Assembly: GCA_028095005.1 (NCBI GenBank)
Contig: CM051459.1
Location: 202,655,902 to 202,719,901 of the forward strand
DNA: 64,000 nt
Reading direction: 5' to 3'
From: Rhynchospora pubera
Lineage: Eukaryota > Streptophyta > Magnoliopsida > Poales > Cyperaceae
In this document: piece after piece, positions 1-11,600 of the stretch
Layout: the number at the start of each line of letters is the position of its first letter
How positions within the stretch are numbered: the stretch's first letter is position 1
Translations under genes and position numbers: made by a program
Notes under the pieces: model-generated
What the model was told of the DNA's origin: nothing
Seen by the model: the letters and a program-made list of their open reading frames with translations, nothing else
The model's database searches: none

Positions 1-69
1 GAAGGTTATTATGCCGATGATGAATACGATCCTGTTGCCGACATGTTTGACGATGAATATTTTCTGTAG
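1..69 (+). CDS. C-terminal end of an unidentified acidic protein (partial)
   Basis: The first 69 bases read without interruption in frame 1 as 22 residues ending ADMFDDEYFL and a TAG stop. The tail is strongly acidic and aromatic (repeated D, E and Y). The upstream part of the gene lies outside the window, so neither the family nor the exon structure can be judged. The bias toward D/E/Y and the abrupt change to AT-rich sequence after the stop make a real terminal exon plausible. It could also be a chance open frame, because only 22 codons are visible. Confidence 0.45.
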   Translation, partial: EGYYADDEYDPVADMFDDEYFL

Positions 70-1835
70 AAATTTATACTCTTAATTTTATGGTATCGCC
101 AATGTACGTTTCAATAGTTCTTCCTTTTAGCTCGAATTAAATTTTTTATGTTTCTAATAGTTTTCCATGGCATTACTCTCTTATTGTCAAATTACTTCAC
201 AAAAAATTTGTCATCACTATAAAACATTTTGGACATATGAAAATATAATATATTATTTCTACGCTACCATGCACATATTACACTATGTCAAATATCGAGC
301 GAAGCGGTAGGAAAATGTTGCAATCTACCGATGGCATTGGAAGCTGAAATTTGAGGCCTTCAGTAAAAGTTAAAAGGTTATTATTTGTTTGGAATTCAGC
401 ATTCCAAACTTTTACTTTTTATTTATTTAGTTATTTGCAAAAATCTGTATCCTCTTCTAAATAACATGGTTGATCGATTGTGTTGGCTAGATTGATGTAC
501 ATAGAAAGTTCTTATTCAATTTGGCCAACTTACTATCAAATGAAAGTTTTATTGTCTGACATGCAAAGATTGGTCAACTTACTTATTTTTTTTTTCTTTA
601 TCTATATTAATATTTTCAAATTGAAACTAAATGAATGTTCTCATCCAGGTTGGTTTGGTGTCTTTTCTGTACATAAAATACAAAAAATAAGAAGATGGTG
701 CAGCTCAAGCGTGAATTATAAAATCTGGTACAATAACTTAAAGTAAGTGAATTTATTTGAGGTTTGGTCTATCGAATTCAATTTTATTTGGGATCAATTT
801 TGTTTAATTTTCCTGACTCTCACTGTACCATGGTACAACTAGAAATGTTTCAATCATAAGTGTCTTTGAGGTTTTTTGAATTGATATACCATTCTTTCTA
901 TATTGTCCAAATTTAATTTAATAATATTATAACTATATATTAAGTATATATATTAATTATGCAGTATTTAATCCAAATTTAGACGAAGGAAATATGATTG
1001 AAATATATAATTTTTTTAAAATTCAGAAAAAGAGATTATGAGTGAAAATCATGAAATAAAATAGCCTTGACGGTATATGATTTTCCCTTTACCTTGCTAA
1101 AGGCAGGGACACGTCTGGGAAGCTGAATCGGGTTTGGAGGTTGAAGAAGCAACTTATTCTTGACTCTCAACAACTTTTAATAATCATAAAGTCAATTATG
1201 TTGCGTAATATGTTTGAATTTCTATTTCTTATATGGCATCTTTTATTGTTTTATCTTTTTTGAAGTTATTTTTTGTTTGGCTCCATAATTGATGTTCAAA
1301 CTTTGTGTCCATGCATGTATACAATTGGGCTGATCGAGTTTCGATTTTTGTGCCATATATCAATTAGTCTGAGCCAACCAAGCTAACCACCAACCAGATG
1401 ATAGACGTAGTCGCTAAGAAGTTTTGTTATGCTAATATTAATGAGTTTTTTCGTAAACAAGATTTAATATACGAAGACTAAAATGGTTAGTATAAAACAT
1501 GTATGGTTAGACAAATTCATAAAATTATTCATGGTTGAGCATGAGAAACAAAATAAAATTGCAGTAAAAAATTTCAACACAAAACCATATGATCACACTG
1601 TATAATAATAAAATTATCACTACAAATGATAATCAGTTATTGAGATTTGAAAAACTCCTATAGAACAAATGATATCGATTTTGCAACCAACTGATAATAA
1701 AAAAATAATAAAATTTTCTGTATTTATTTGTTCATAATTTATCTATTTACACTATGCTTAATAGATGTAATAAATTGAACTGCGATAAAATATATTGTAA
1801 TAGTAAAATTCAACAAAAGACCAGTGAAAACATAG
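70..1835. other. AT-rich intergenic region, nothing recognised
   Basis: About 1.8 kb of AT-rich sequence with frequent stops in all frames. The short open frames here have no recognisable domain, splice context or composition shift. The first 200 bases are probably the 3' UTR of the gene ending at 69. Confidence 0.5.
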
Positions 1836-1865
1836 GTCGCGCAACGCGCGACAGCCCCTACTAGT
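1836..1865 (+). mobile_element. Helitron-type 3' terminus
   Basis: A perfect hairpin, GTCGCGC / GCGCGAC with loop AAC (1836-1852), is followed after 8 nt by CTAG and then T (1861-1865). A GC-rich palindrome a few bases before CTRR, inserted next to a T, is the classical 3' end of plant Helitrons. The GC-rich stem stands out sharply in AT-rich surroundings. I could not place the matching 5' TC end, so the extent of the element upstream is unknown. A related GTCGCGCAAC...CTAGT end occurs at 43765-43863. Confidence 0.6.
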
Positions 1866-3608
1866 GTAAATAGAGAAGCTAAGAGGGAGAAGAAGAGATT
1901 TAGAAAGAATAGGACGTTCCGACAAAAAATTATTCTTTTGTAAGCTGTATGTCCAATATCATGGAAATTGAAGTTATGTGACAACAAAAGAGTGGATTAA
2001 ACAAAGTGATGAAAAACTTAAGCATACATTTAGCTAGAAGAAATTCAACATCACAATTGACCAAAAATCAAGTCAATCAGAATTAGTTATGAATTATACA
2101 TGGACAATATAGTTTGTAGGTACACCATCGATGATCAATCATATGGAATCAAATGGAATTCCGGAATCTTGACTCGACCATTTATACGAAGAATGGAGCA
2201 ATAAAATATGTAGGAACAAAGAAATTATTATATATTAACTAATCACATATATTTTTGGAGGGGATGTCATATGTTTGATAAAGAAATCACGAATCACAGA
2301 CACCGCATCACTGCACCAGGAATCCAGGAAAGTTCATTGTTTAAGTCGAACTCAGTTGCCAGGATATCGGTTCGGGTTACCAGGCCCAAACTCTACTTTA
2401 ATTAAAGGCCTATTCAAAGTCAGCGCAGCTCTACAGTGTTCCATGACATATCCAATTAATCACGCAGAAATGAGTCTGAAGGTTAACAAAACGAACCTTA
2501 ATCCAGTTAAGACACTGCAGCTACCCCACTTCCCATGAACTATAAACTGGAAATCAGAAGAAAATATGTATATATATAAATGATAGATAATGAATAGTAC
2601 TTTAACATTTGTCAGATTCTTGTTTGGCTTAAAAATAAATATGATCTTCTCACAATCCTCAAATGCAAATTTATATCTACATCAAGCTTTAATCGTTGCC
2701 TTTCATAAATTGACAAAAGAGCAAAACTAAGAAAACTTCCAATAGTAAGAACCAGAATGGGTAGACAGTTCCATTTAGTTAAAACATGCATAGTAAGTGC
2801 TAACAAATACTTAGTTTTATGTTTTTACCATAATTATAGAAAATTACACGATACAAAAAGGCACAAAGATGTAAAAAAAGAAGGGCATATTGTAATCATG
2901 CGAGATGACATCATCAAGCTAGCTTATACAAGAGACACTTGGCAAGGCTAGGAATCAGGGACCTGATGTAGGTTGTAACAATCAGGCTTATGCTGTTATT
3001 ATTGCATGAAGTATCCGCTCCAGTAGATGTTACACCATAGGCTTGCCCAACCACCTTATGAGCTAAAGCAAAATATGCAAGAGCAGTTAAACTCCTTCAG
3101 TTCAAAAGTCCTATTAGAGTGTACCATTGGTATAAACCGGTACCACATGGCATATATTTTACATATATATGCTATAAGAAGTTCTCAATTTTAGGGCCAT
3201 AGCCCTAGCAATCACCCATGTCTAATGTATTTCCTCATATCACGTTATTTCTTTGGACCAAAGTACCCTTCCCAAATAAAAGGTGTTGAAATAAAAAATG
3301 CCTAAACTTTCTCTAGACGAAACAGCCTAAAGTACGGATGGAAAATTTACAGTATCTTTCTAAAATGTCTAAAATGGTAAAGTAAGAAATAATTTTCTTT
3401 GTTCTGTATTGATCAAGTTAAACCACAGATCCGGCAGTTGAAGTGCAGGGTTGGGTACTTAGAGGGGTTGCTGTCATATTATGAATAGCAGATTCTAAAT
3501 AGTGAGATGGCATCAAACTGGTGCCAGTCACAAGGACCACATGCTGCTCTCAAATGACCAATAGTTAATAGCCAAATCAAACATATACCTGATTGAGATA
3601 GCATATAC
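1866..3608. other. Intergenic DNA with a duplicated intron fragment
   Basis: No gene is recognised. The stretch around 2700-2770 closely matches 4280-4335 (shared words such as AAAACTTCCAA and AGAACC(A/G)GAATGGG). The stretch around 3420-3490 also resembles 4330-4370. These look like further copies of intronic sequence from the RPT3 pseudogene array that follows, so the duplicated tract probably starts near 2.6 kb. The rest is AT-rich and featureless. Confidence 0.45.
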
Positions 3609-4272
3609 CTGATTCAATATCTCCATGAGGATAGGCTGGACATCTCTCTCAACACCATCTTGAGCATCAAACCGAGCTGTTGCAATGGTATCAACCTTAT
3701 CAATAAATGTTATCGCTGGTGCATTCTCCCCTGCCAGCCGAAAGACATCTCTGATCCTTCTAGGCCCTAAAATATAGAAAAGGACAAATCAAAACTTCAA
3801 ATGAAGAAATTCATCAAACCCACAAAATACTTAATTTCATTCAACAAGTTCGTGTACAACCATAGAAAAACACCACTCTAATGTATACCAAAGTGTAAAA
3901 CATGTGAATTCTACAGGATTCCACAAACATTGTATGGACAAGAGCTTTAATGCCTTGATTCCACAAAAGGACAAGATTCCACCTTTTTAACAGAAAATTA
4001 AGAGCAACCAGAAAATTGAGTGTACCACTTTTAAAATAACAAATGTTAGTTCTACCAAGTACATGAATACAAAACGTAAGAATGCAAGATTAGTAGCATC
4101 AGCTCCATAAGAACAAAAATAACAAGAATTTGATTTCAGAATTCAACCAAACTCGCAGCATAGGTCACATTGGGCTTCTCATATGATCCAAGAAGAGAAA
4201 TTCTCAAGTCATCCTCAGGCGGTAACGCATAGGCACTTATTTGAATGTCGATGAAGCGCCACAGTTTCTGAG
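3609..4272 (-). pseudogene. RPT3 (26S proteasome AAA-ATPase) pseudogene, copy B
   Basis: Two exon remnants lie in order on the minus strand. At about 4272-4140 the translation gives VALHRHSN and then, after a frameshift, LPPEDD..ISLLGSYEKPNVTY, the segment just before the AAA domain of RPT3. At 3767-3609 a complete exon reads [34 protein letters not shown] and ILMEILNQ, the Walker B and second-region exon, with an intact donor. The Walker A exon is absent and everything downstream is missing. The Walker B acidic pair DE has become DK, which in AAA ATPases would abolish ATP hydrolysis. It shares intron sequence with copy A just upstream, so it arose by tandem genomic duplication, not by retroposition. 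Confidence 0.85.
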
Positions 4273-4750
4273 GAAGAAAAGAGTAAAATTAGCAAAACTT
4301 CCAAAAGCAAGAACCGGAATGGGCAGATGGAGTTGGGTACTTCCAAGGGTTACTGCCATATTATGAAATCTGTCTAATTTTTGCATAGAGAATTGTCAAA
4401 TCTGTCTAATTTTCAAATCAGAGTAGGTAAACCAGGCACTCCAGTAGTACAAAATTGTCAAATCTGTCTAATTTTTGTATACATGTTGCATTTGGTATGC
4501 TCAAAGGACAAATTGGTAGAGACCATAGTAGGACCATACTCAACAGAAAATTAAAAGCTACCAGCTAAGAGGATCAAGCACATGCCATATTGCATTTTTT
4601 AAACTTAAAAAAAAAATAAAGTTAGTACTCAACATATCTAGAGACAAATCAGAAAGTTTGACCTATAAACATGTCATAAACCCTTACCTTATAGGAAAAC
4701 AAAACCTACTGGTTCTAGCTGCACTGTAAATAGGTTGAGATAGCAGATAC

Positions 4751-6243
4751 CTGATTCAAGGTCTCCATGAGGATACCTGAAACTCTTTGTCAGTGCTCAA
4801 ACCGAGCTGTTGAAATGGTATAAACCTTATCAATAAATATAATCGCTGGTTCATTCTCCTTTGCCAGCCGAAAGACATCTATGACCATCTTAGGCCCCTG
4901 AAATATAGAAAATGACAAATCAAAACTTCAAATCAAAACATATATCAAACCCAAAGATCAAAGCAGGTGAACTCTACAAGATTCCACAAACATTTTTGAA
5001 AGAGGCAATAACTTCAGTGCAAAGGTCGCCATATTTCAATATGAAATTAAGAGCAACGAGGAAATTGAATTTACCACTTATAAAGTAAGAAATGTTAGTC
5101 CTACCAAGTACAAGAATACAAAAAGTAAGAATGCAATTAGAACTGTGCTTTTTTGCACGTAATATTCTCTATGTTACAAAGTCAGTGCATGAAACATATA
5201 TATAAAAAGAAAGAGATCAAAGATATACCTCTCAAGTATTCTGATTTCTGAAGAAATTCTAAGCCAACAACGCTAATAAAGGCAGCAGTGGTGTAGTGAG
5301 CCACAGCCTTACTAAGCATTGTCTTTCCTGTGCCAGGGGCCCGTACAGCACCACATCTCTTGGGGGCCTGGGGGTGGGGTTCAACCTATCTGCCTGTACA
5401 GCTCATGATGTGTCAGAGGCAACTCAACAGCTTCACTTATCTCCTATTTTGGTATATAACATCCTCTTACATCCTGATAAAATTAATAAGGGAACAAAAG
5501 CAAATTTGTTAAGGAACAAGAGAGCTAGCTGACAACCTTTATCCTACCTACCAACTATTGTATGAAAAACTAATGAGAACATTACCAATGCCAAAGTTTC
5601 AGTGAGTGGAATGAAATAATAATTGTTGGTACCAGCATGGACCATGCATCCTTTGGTTGATTTCATGTTTGTAGAGCATCAACAGACACAAAGTTTAAAC
5701 AACAATTCAATATGGCTCCACAAATTGGATTATCTTCAATTAATTTTGTACAGGTATTTTGGAAATTCCAACGAACGCTCCATAGCTATATATAACTAAA
5801 AAATAAATATCGAAACCTTTCTTCCCTCAGTATTAATATGAAATTGAAAAATTACAGTACCATCAACTCAGAAGGACAAAAATATAAAGAATTGGAATCC
5901 AGAATCAACGGAACTCACAGCATTGGGCTTTCTTATGATCCGAGAAGAGAAATGCTGGAGGGTTTCAACAGTTCTCTGTGGATGGTGTTAAGGATCCGAA
6001 CATAGTAATTGGACCTAGAAGTGGATCCGACAATTCCATTGTTCTTGTGGACGAAGGAGTAAGGACGATCTCCAAGAATTGGCATATGACAAGTGGGACC
6101 GACTGGATCCGCTTGACCTTCTGCGCACGAAAGGAGCGATCTTTTGAGCTCTAATGGCTGAGAAATGAGAAGTGGGAGGGGAACCCGGTTTGCGCTGGCG
6201 CCGGCGTTGGATTAGCGTCGATTGGCATGGCTGAGGCCGCCAT
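4751..6243 (-). pseudogene. RPT3 (26S proteasome AAA-ATPase) pseudogene, copy A
   Basis: RPT3 is one of six ATPases of the proteasome regulatory particle base. On the minus strand an ATG at 6243 opens MAASAMPIDANPTPAPAQT and soon meets a stop. Further on, other frames give RAQKVKRIQSVPLVICQFLE and NNGIVGSTSRSNYYVRIL, then RELLKPS fused directly to ISLLGS with the VALHRHSN segment deleted. A second exon, about 5437-5231, gives [16 protein letters not shown], a frameshifted P-loop region with [13 protein letters not shown], and [17 protein letters not shown] third, 4897-4751, covers Walker B (IIFIDKV) and ends at LNQ with intact splice sites. Frameshifts, stops, loss of the coiled coil and of everything after LNQ, and E-to-K in Walker B all mark a dead gene. 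Introns are retained, so it is a duplicated pseudogene. Confidence 0.88.
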
Positions 6244-6339
6244 TAGAGCTGTAGAGTGGGGAAGGGGAAACTGGAAAGAGGAGATTTATTTACTACTGGG
6301 TTTGGTTAATCCTAATGAATCGGTTTATCCGATTTGAGT

Positions 6340-6450
6340 TCGAGCTGGCTCGCGAGGGCCGAATTTTTTGCTCAGTACACCGCCCGATTACACCGCCCGA
6401 TTATCAAGGGCCAAGATCGAAACCCTAGCTCCCCTTATTTAAAGACTAGC
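6340..6450. promoter_or_regulatory. Promoter-like interval between RPT3 pseudogene and hairpin-RNA locus A
   Basis: Between the minus-strand RPT3 start (6243) and the plus-strand hairpin run lie two GGGCC site II-like motifs (6356-6360, 6408-6412), a directly repeated ACACCGCCCGATT, a perfect telo-box AAACCCTAG (6420-6428) and a TATA-like TATTTAAA (6436-6443). Telo-box plus site II is the usual promoter signature of plant ribosomal-protein, snoRNA and proteasome genes. The TATA box sits after the telo-box in plus orientation, so it would drive rightward transcription toward 6470. That a transcript is made is inference. Confidence 0.55.
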
Positions 6451-6469
6451 AACCCTTATCCATTCGTCT

Positions 6470-7040
6470 TCCACTCTTCCTGCCTCCGCGCGTAGGTTAT
6501 TGCTCTTCTACCACCTCATCCTCCCACTTCCAGTTTAATTAATGAAAGAGTTCTTCCGAGTTCCCGATTTTCGATATCTTATGTGCTCAGTAGCTTTTAA
6601 CCTTTTGGTTATCGCTCAAGCACACTTTCCGGACCATTAATTGATTCTCTCCATCGCACACTCAGTAGGTGTAGCTTTCTGCTACTGCTCGACTGCTCAA
6701 GTGTATCTATGAATTGGCAATTATGCTCAGAAGCTTAGCCTTGTGCTAGTGCTCAAGCATACCAGTATTATTAGTAGACCATTCCAAATCGCACACTCAG
6801 TAGCTGTAGCTTTCTGAAAGCTACAGCTCAAGTGTGTCTATGTTTAGCAATGCTCAGAAGCCTAGTTATGCTAGCGCTCAAGCATACCACTATACACTCA
6901 GTAGCATTAGTTTATACTAGCGCTCAAGTGTATCCCCCAGTCAACATGCTTAGTTAATGGCTTAATGCCGATTGCCGAAGCATGTTTGAAGGAGGATATA
7001 CTTGATAGTAAAAAATGAAAAAAAAAAATAAAAAATAAGT
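6470..7040 (+). ncRNA. Candidate structured RNA, locus A: six tandem hairpins with a shared internal loop
   Basis: Six consecutive hairpins lie at 6582-6624, 6657-6705, 6722-6761, 6792-6836, 6850-6885 and 6893-6932. Each has an outer stem of 5-6 bp, an asymmetric internal loop with CAGT or CAGA on the 5' side and CA on the 3' side, an inner AGC/GCT step (weaker in the second), and an inner stem-loop of variable sequence. Outer stems differ but stay paired: TGTGCT/AGCACA, TATGCT/AGCATA, CACACT/AGTGTG, TACACT/AGTGTA. Compensatory change with an invariant loop suggests function at the RNA level. A seventh hairpin (CATGCTT 6945-6951 with AAGCATG 6978-6984) lacks the motif. Potential AATAAA signals lie in an A-rich tail at 7013-7038. 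No long ORF is present on the plus strand. The motif fits neither C/D nor H/ACA snoRNA boxes, and I do not recognise the family. Transcript ends are guesses from the TATA box and A-rich tract. Confidence 0.6.
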
Positions 7041-7471
7041 TACTACAGGACACATTGCTAAAATGTATAAAAAAATAATAAAGGAAAATTAAAAACACAT
7101 GAAAGATCAGCACCATTAACGTAAAAATATCTGTAAAATGGAAACTGGAGTGTCGCGTCAGCAAATTACTACTAGACACCAAAAAAAGTAAAACGCAACG
7201 GACTCAGATGTGCTAAGATAAATTAATTATTGATTTACATTATTGTATTTAATTATGGACTCAACATGCACAAAACATAAAGTGTCAATATGTGTAGGAA
7301 TTTTGTGAATTAGATACACTTTCAATTCATAAAAATGTCAACACATTTATCCCTAATCCTAAATGAAATATTGGTACAAATATTATTTTATTTTTGTAAT
7401 AAATTAAATTTTATTTCTGTTATTTTTAGTCACCATAACCACACCGTGAGGACAAGAACGACACGTAATTG
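7041..7471. other. AT-rich spacer with probable 5' UTR of the next gene
   Basis: Mostly A/T-rich sequence without coding potential. A polypyrimidine tract ending in TTTTTAG at 7429 could be a 3' splice site, making 7430-7471 the start of an exon that carries the 5' UTR of the gene beginning at 7472. An upstream exon was not found. Confidence 0.4.
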
Positions 7472-8576
7472 ATGGGGCTTTTTGCAAGCATCATCTCAAA
7501 TTTGGGATTCGTCCTTGCTGCTTTCGTCAACATATTTGACATGTAAAGATTTTTTTTTTTATGTCGTATGTAAATTTGTTATATAAATGCTAAATATTAA
7601 AAAGCATTATAATTCTTATATATATTTTTAGGGTCGTGGTCCTGTATAATCCAATGGAAGATAGACTGCAAGATTGGTTCACTATAGTGAGCATGATCTT
7701 TGGCGTAGCATCCAGTTTGTGGCTTCCAGACTCAGAACTAAAGAAAAAATGGGACATAGCCAAAGCTTTTATTGGAGGAATTCTGACTCTTATGGTTCCT
7801 TATGCGGCAATTTTAACACATAATTTGTCAGCTCATAAAAATTATTGGGTACGTAAACAGTAATTTTAATTTTCAAATATCTTTATTCTAATAAAATTAG
7901 CTACTACGTACATTTGTTGCTAATTAATTGCTATGTCAACTTTGATTTTGAATATTTACTTAAATTTGTAATGCAGCTAATGTTACTTGCCATTCCGGTG
8001 CAACTATTATACTTAGTGCGCTACTACGAGAACATCAAGAGAGTTGTACTTATTTACCCATCCACTCCTAAAATTCTCAACCTGATCTCGGTTATTGTTC
8101 CATTTTATGGATTCAGTCTCCTCAATAATTGGGAGGTTACTCTGCTTGATGCCATTAGTAACTTTATGGCTGCAATCTACACATTTTGTTGGATAGCAGA
8201 TTCCAAGGGAAATACTACGGAACTGGTAGATAAGCCTTCAATTAACTATACATAGTGCATCATTTAATTAATTAATTTTGTTGTCATTCATATAACTAAT
8301 AACTTAATATTTGTTTGTTTCTAATTGCAGGCTATGATTTACGTGGCCGGTTTTGTTAGAGTGATCCATGCAATTCTGATATTATACCGCTGCCTTGGTG
8401 CTCATCTTATAAGGAATTACATGCGGGAATTTGCAAAATTTCTCCTCCTTTGCGCCAAGGTTGGGTGGAATTTCGTGTGGAAGATAATTTGTGCAATTGG
8501 AAAGGGTTTATACATAGCCACTAAATTGTATTTTAATCATACGAATTTTATTTTAACCATACGAATTTTATTTTAA
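7472..8576 (+). CDS. Unrecognised multi-pass membrane protein, four exons
   Basis: Predicted coding exons are 7472-7542, 7632-7848, 7977-8225 and 8331-8576, joined by GT-AG introns of 89, 128 and 105 bp that keep one frame. The product is about 260 residues. The start is ATG 7472, which opens MGLFASIISNLGFVLAAF; exon 1 ends two bases into a codon completed by exon 2. About seven hydrophobic segments can be seen, including WFTIVSMIFGVASSLWL, FIGGILTLMVPYAAIL, LMLLAIPVQLLYLV, LISVIVPFYGFSLL, FMAAIYTFCWIA and MIYVAGFVRVIHAILILY. The C-terminus is basic and aromatic. Family and function are not recognised. The exon 3 donor (CTG|GTAGAT) is the least certain; without splicing there the frame would stop at 8255. 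The last codons overlap a short tandem repeat (CATACGAATTTTATTTTAAC twice). No frame damage is visible, so it is probably functional or recently so. Confidence 0.6.
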
Positions 8577-8666
8577 CCAATGCAGTTGTCAATATTGAAA
8601 GATTTACAAAATATAATTATCAAGTGAGATTAAATTGTATAAAGTTTATATAATGTCCTACCAGAA

Positions 8667-11600
8667 TTGATGGAAATGGTAAAATTATTCTCAGTACTGC
8701 ATTATTTGCAAATTATATGCGTAATTACCAAGTTTAATACAATATATTTATATAAATAACATATGAATCATATTTTAGTCAGTTAAAAGAGTTCAAATGA
8801 AGGTTACTGTGACGAAACGCAATAGAATGAATCTAGAAATGATTGAAATGGTCAAATAATGCTCAAAATTGCATCATTTGCACTTTTATATGCATAATTA
8901 CCATGCATAATATAATATTTTCGAATAAATAACATAGGGATCATAATCTAGACAATTTAAAGAGTTTAACTGTAGATTATTGTGATTAAATGTCTTAGAA
9001 TGAATCTAGAAACGATTGAAATGGTTAAATGATGCTTAGAATTGCATTATTTCGACTTTATATGCGTAATTACCATGTATAATACAATCTTTTTGAATAA
9101 ATAATATATGAATCATATCCAACACAATATACAGGGTTTAAATGTAGATTATTGTGATGAAATTACTTAGAATGGATCCAGAAACGATTGAAATGGTTAA
9201 ATGATGCTCAGAATTGAATTATTTCCACTTTATACGCATAATTACCATGTATAATCCAATTTTTTTGAATAAATAACATAAGAATCATATTCTAGACAAT
9301 ATATAGAGTTTACATGTAGATTATTGTGATCAAATGAATCCAGAAACGATGGAAATGGTAAAATTATTCTCAGAATTGTATTATTTGCAAATGATATGTG
9401 TTATTACCTTGTTTAATACCATATTTTTGAATAAATAACATAAGAATCATATTCTAGACAGTTTAAAGAGTTTAAATGAAGATTATTGCGATGAAATGCA
9501 ATAAAATGAATCCAGAAATGATCGAAATGGTCAAATAATGCTTAGAATTGCATGACTTGCACTTTCTATGCGTAATAACCATATTCAATACAATATTTTT
9601 GAATAAATGACATATGAAGCATATTCTAGACAGTTTAAAGAGTTTAAATTAAGGTTATTGTGACGAAATGTAATAGAATGAATCTAGAAATGATTGAAAT
9701 GGTCAAATAATGCTCAACGTTGCATCATTTGCATTTTATATGCGTAATTACCATGTATAATACAATAATTTTGAATAAATAATATATGAATCATATTCTA
9801 GACAGTTTAAATGTAGATTATTGTGATTAAATGCTCAGAACTGCATTATTTGCACTTTATATGAGTAATTACCATGTATAATCAAATCTTTTATAATAAA
9901 TTACAAATGAATGATATTCTAGACATTATATAAAAAGTTTAAATGTAGATTATTGTAACGAATGACTTAGAATGAATTCGGAAACGATTGAAATAGACAA
10001 ATGATGCTCAAAACTGCATTACTTGTAATTTATATGTGTAATTAACATGTATAATCGAATCTTCTTGTAATAAATTACAAATGAAACATATTATAGACAA
10101 TATAAAGAGTTTCAATTTATATTACAGTGATTAAATGACTTAGAATGAATCCAGAAATGATTGAAATGGTAAAATGATGCTCAGAATTGCATTATTTGCA
10201 ATTTATAAGCATAATTATCATGTATAATACAGTATTTTTGAATAAATAACATATGAATCATATTTTAGACAGTTTTAAGAGTTTAAATGTAGATTATTGT
10301 GATGAAATGACTTAGAATGAATCCAGAAACGATTGAAATGATCAAATAATGATCAGAATTGCATTACTTTATATGCGTAATTATCATGTATAATCCACTA
10401 TTTTTGAATAAATAGCATATGCATATTCTGTACAGTATAAAAAGTTCAAATGTATTATTGTGATGAAATGACTTAGAATGAATCCAAAAACGAGTGAAAT
10501 GGTTAAATGATGCTAAGAATTGCATTATTTGCAAATTATATGTGTTATTACAATGTTTAATACCATATTTTTGAATAAATAATATATGAATCATATTTTG
10601 ACTGTTTTAAGAGTTTAAATGTAGATTATTGCGATGAAATGTCTTAGATTATGCAATTCACATGCATAATTACCACGTGTAATACATTCCTTTTGAATAA
10701 ATAACATACAAATCATATTATTTGACAGTATAAAGCGTTTAAATGTTGATTATTGTGATGAAATGCCTTAGAATGAATCCTGAATCTATTGAAATGTTTA
10801 AATGATGCTCAGAATTGCATTATTTGCAATTTATACAGGTAATTACCATGTATAGAACTCAGAATTACCATGAATAAATAACATATGAATCATATTCTAG
10901 ATAGTATGAAGAGTTTAAAATGTAGATTATTGTGATGAAATGACTTAGAATGAATCCAGAAACAATGCAAATGGTAAAATTATTCTCAGAATTGCATTAT
11001 TTACAAATTATATGTGTTATTACCATTTTTAATACAATATTATTGAATAAATAACATATTAATCATATTCTAGACATTTTAAAGAGTTTAAATGAAGATT
11101 TTTGCAAAGAAATGCAATAGAATGAATCCAGAAACGATTGAAATGGTTAAATAATGATCTGAATTGCATCACTTGCACTTTATATGCGCAATTACCATAT
11201 ATCATACAATATTTTTAAATAAATCACATATGCATCATATTCTAGACAGTTTATTGAGTTTAAATGTAGATTATTGTAATAAATGACTTACTGAATACAA
11301 AAACGATTGAAATGGACAAATAATGCTCAAAACTGCATTTTTTCCAATTTATTTGTGTAATTAACATGTATAATCGAATCTTATTCTAATAAATTACAAA
11401 TGAATCATATTCTAGACAGTATAAGAGTTTCAATTTCGATTATTGTGATGAAATGACTTAGAATGAATCCAGAAACAATTGAAATGGTAAAATGATGCTA
11501 ACAATTGCATTATTTGCATTTTATATGCGTAATTATCATGTATAATACAATACTTTTGAATAAATAGCTTATGAATCTTATTCTATACAGTTTAAAGAGT

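Noticed and set aside
2275..2538. 87-codon ORF as a gene
   Set aside because: No domain, no promoter or splice context, and composition like its AT-rich surroundings.
6582..6932. Hairpins of locus A as C/D or H/ACA snoRNAs or a microRNA cluster
   Set aside because: No RTGATGA/CTGA boxes, no ANANNA/ACA boxes, and the stems are too short and too bulged for plant microRNA precursors.
7010..7040. Poly(A) tail of a retroposed copy ending locus A
   Set aside because: The A-rich tract is interrupted by T and G and I found no flanking target duplication, so retroposition is not supported.
10364..10594. Short open frames inside the satellite (also 19897-20091, 23731-24003, 24300-24518, 35180-35446)
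   Set aside because: They repeat the same MIHILFIQK-type translation of the monomer and are by-products of a tandem repeat, not genes.
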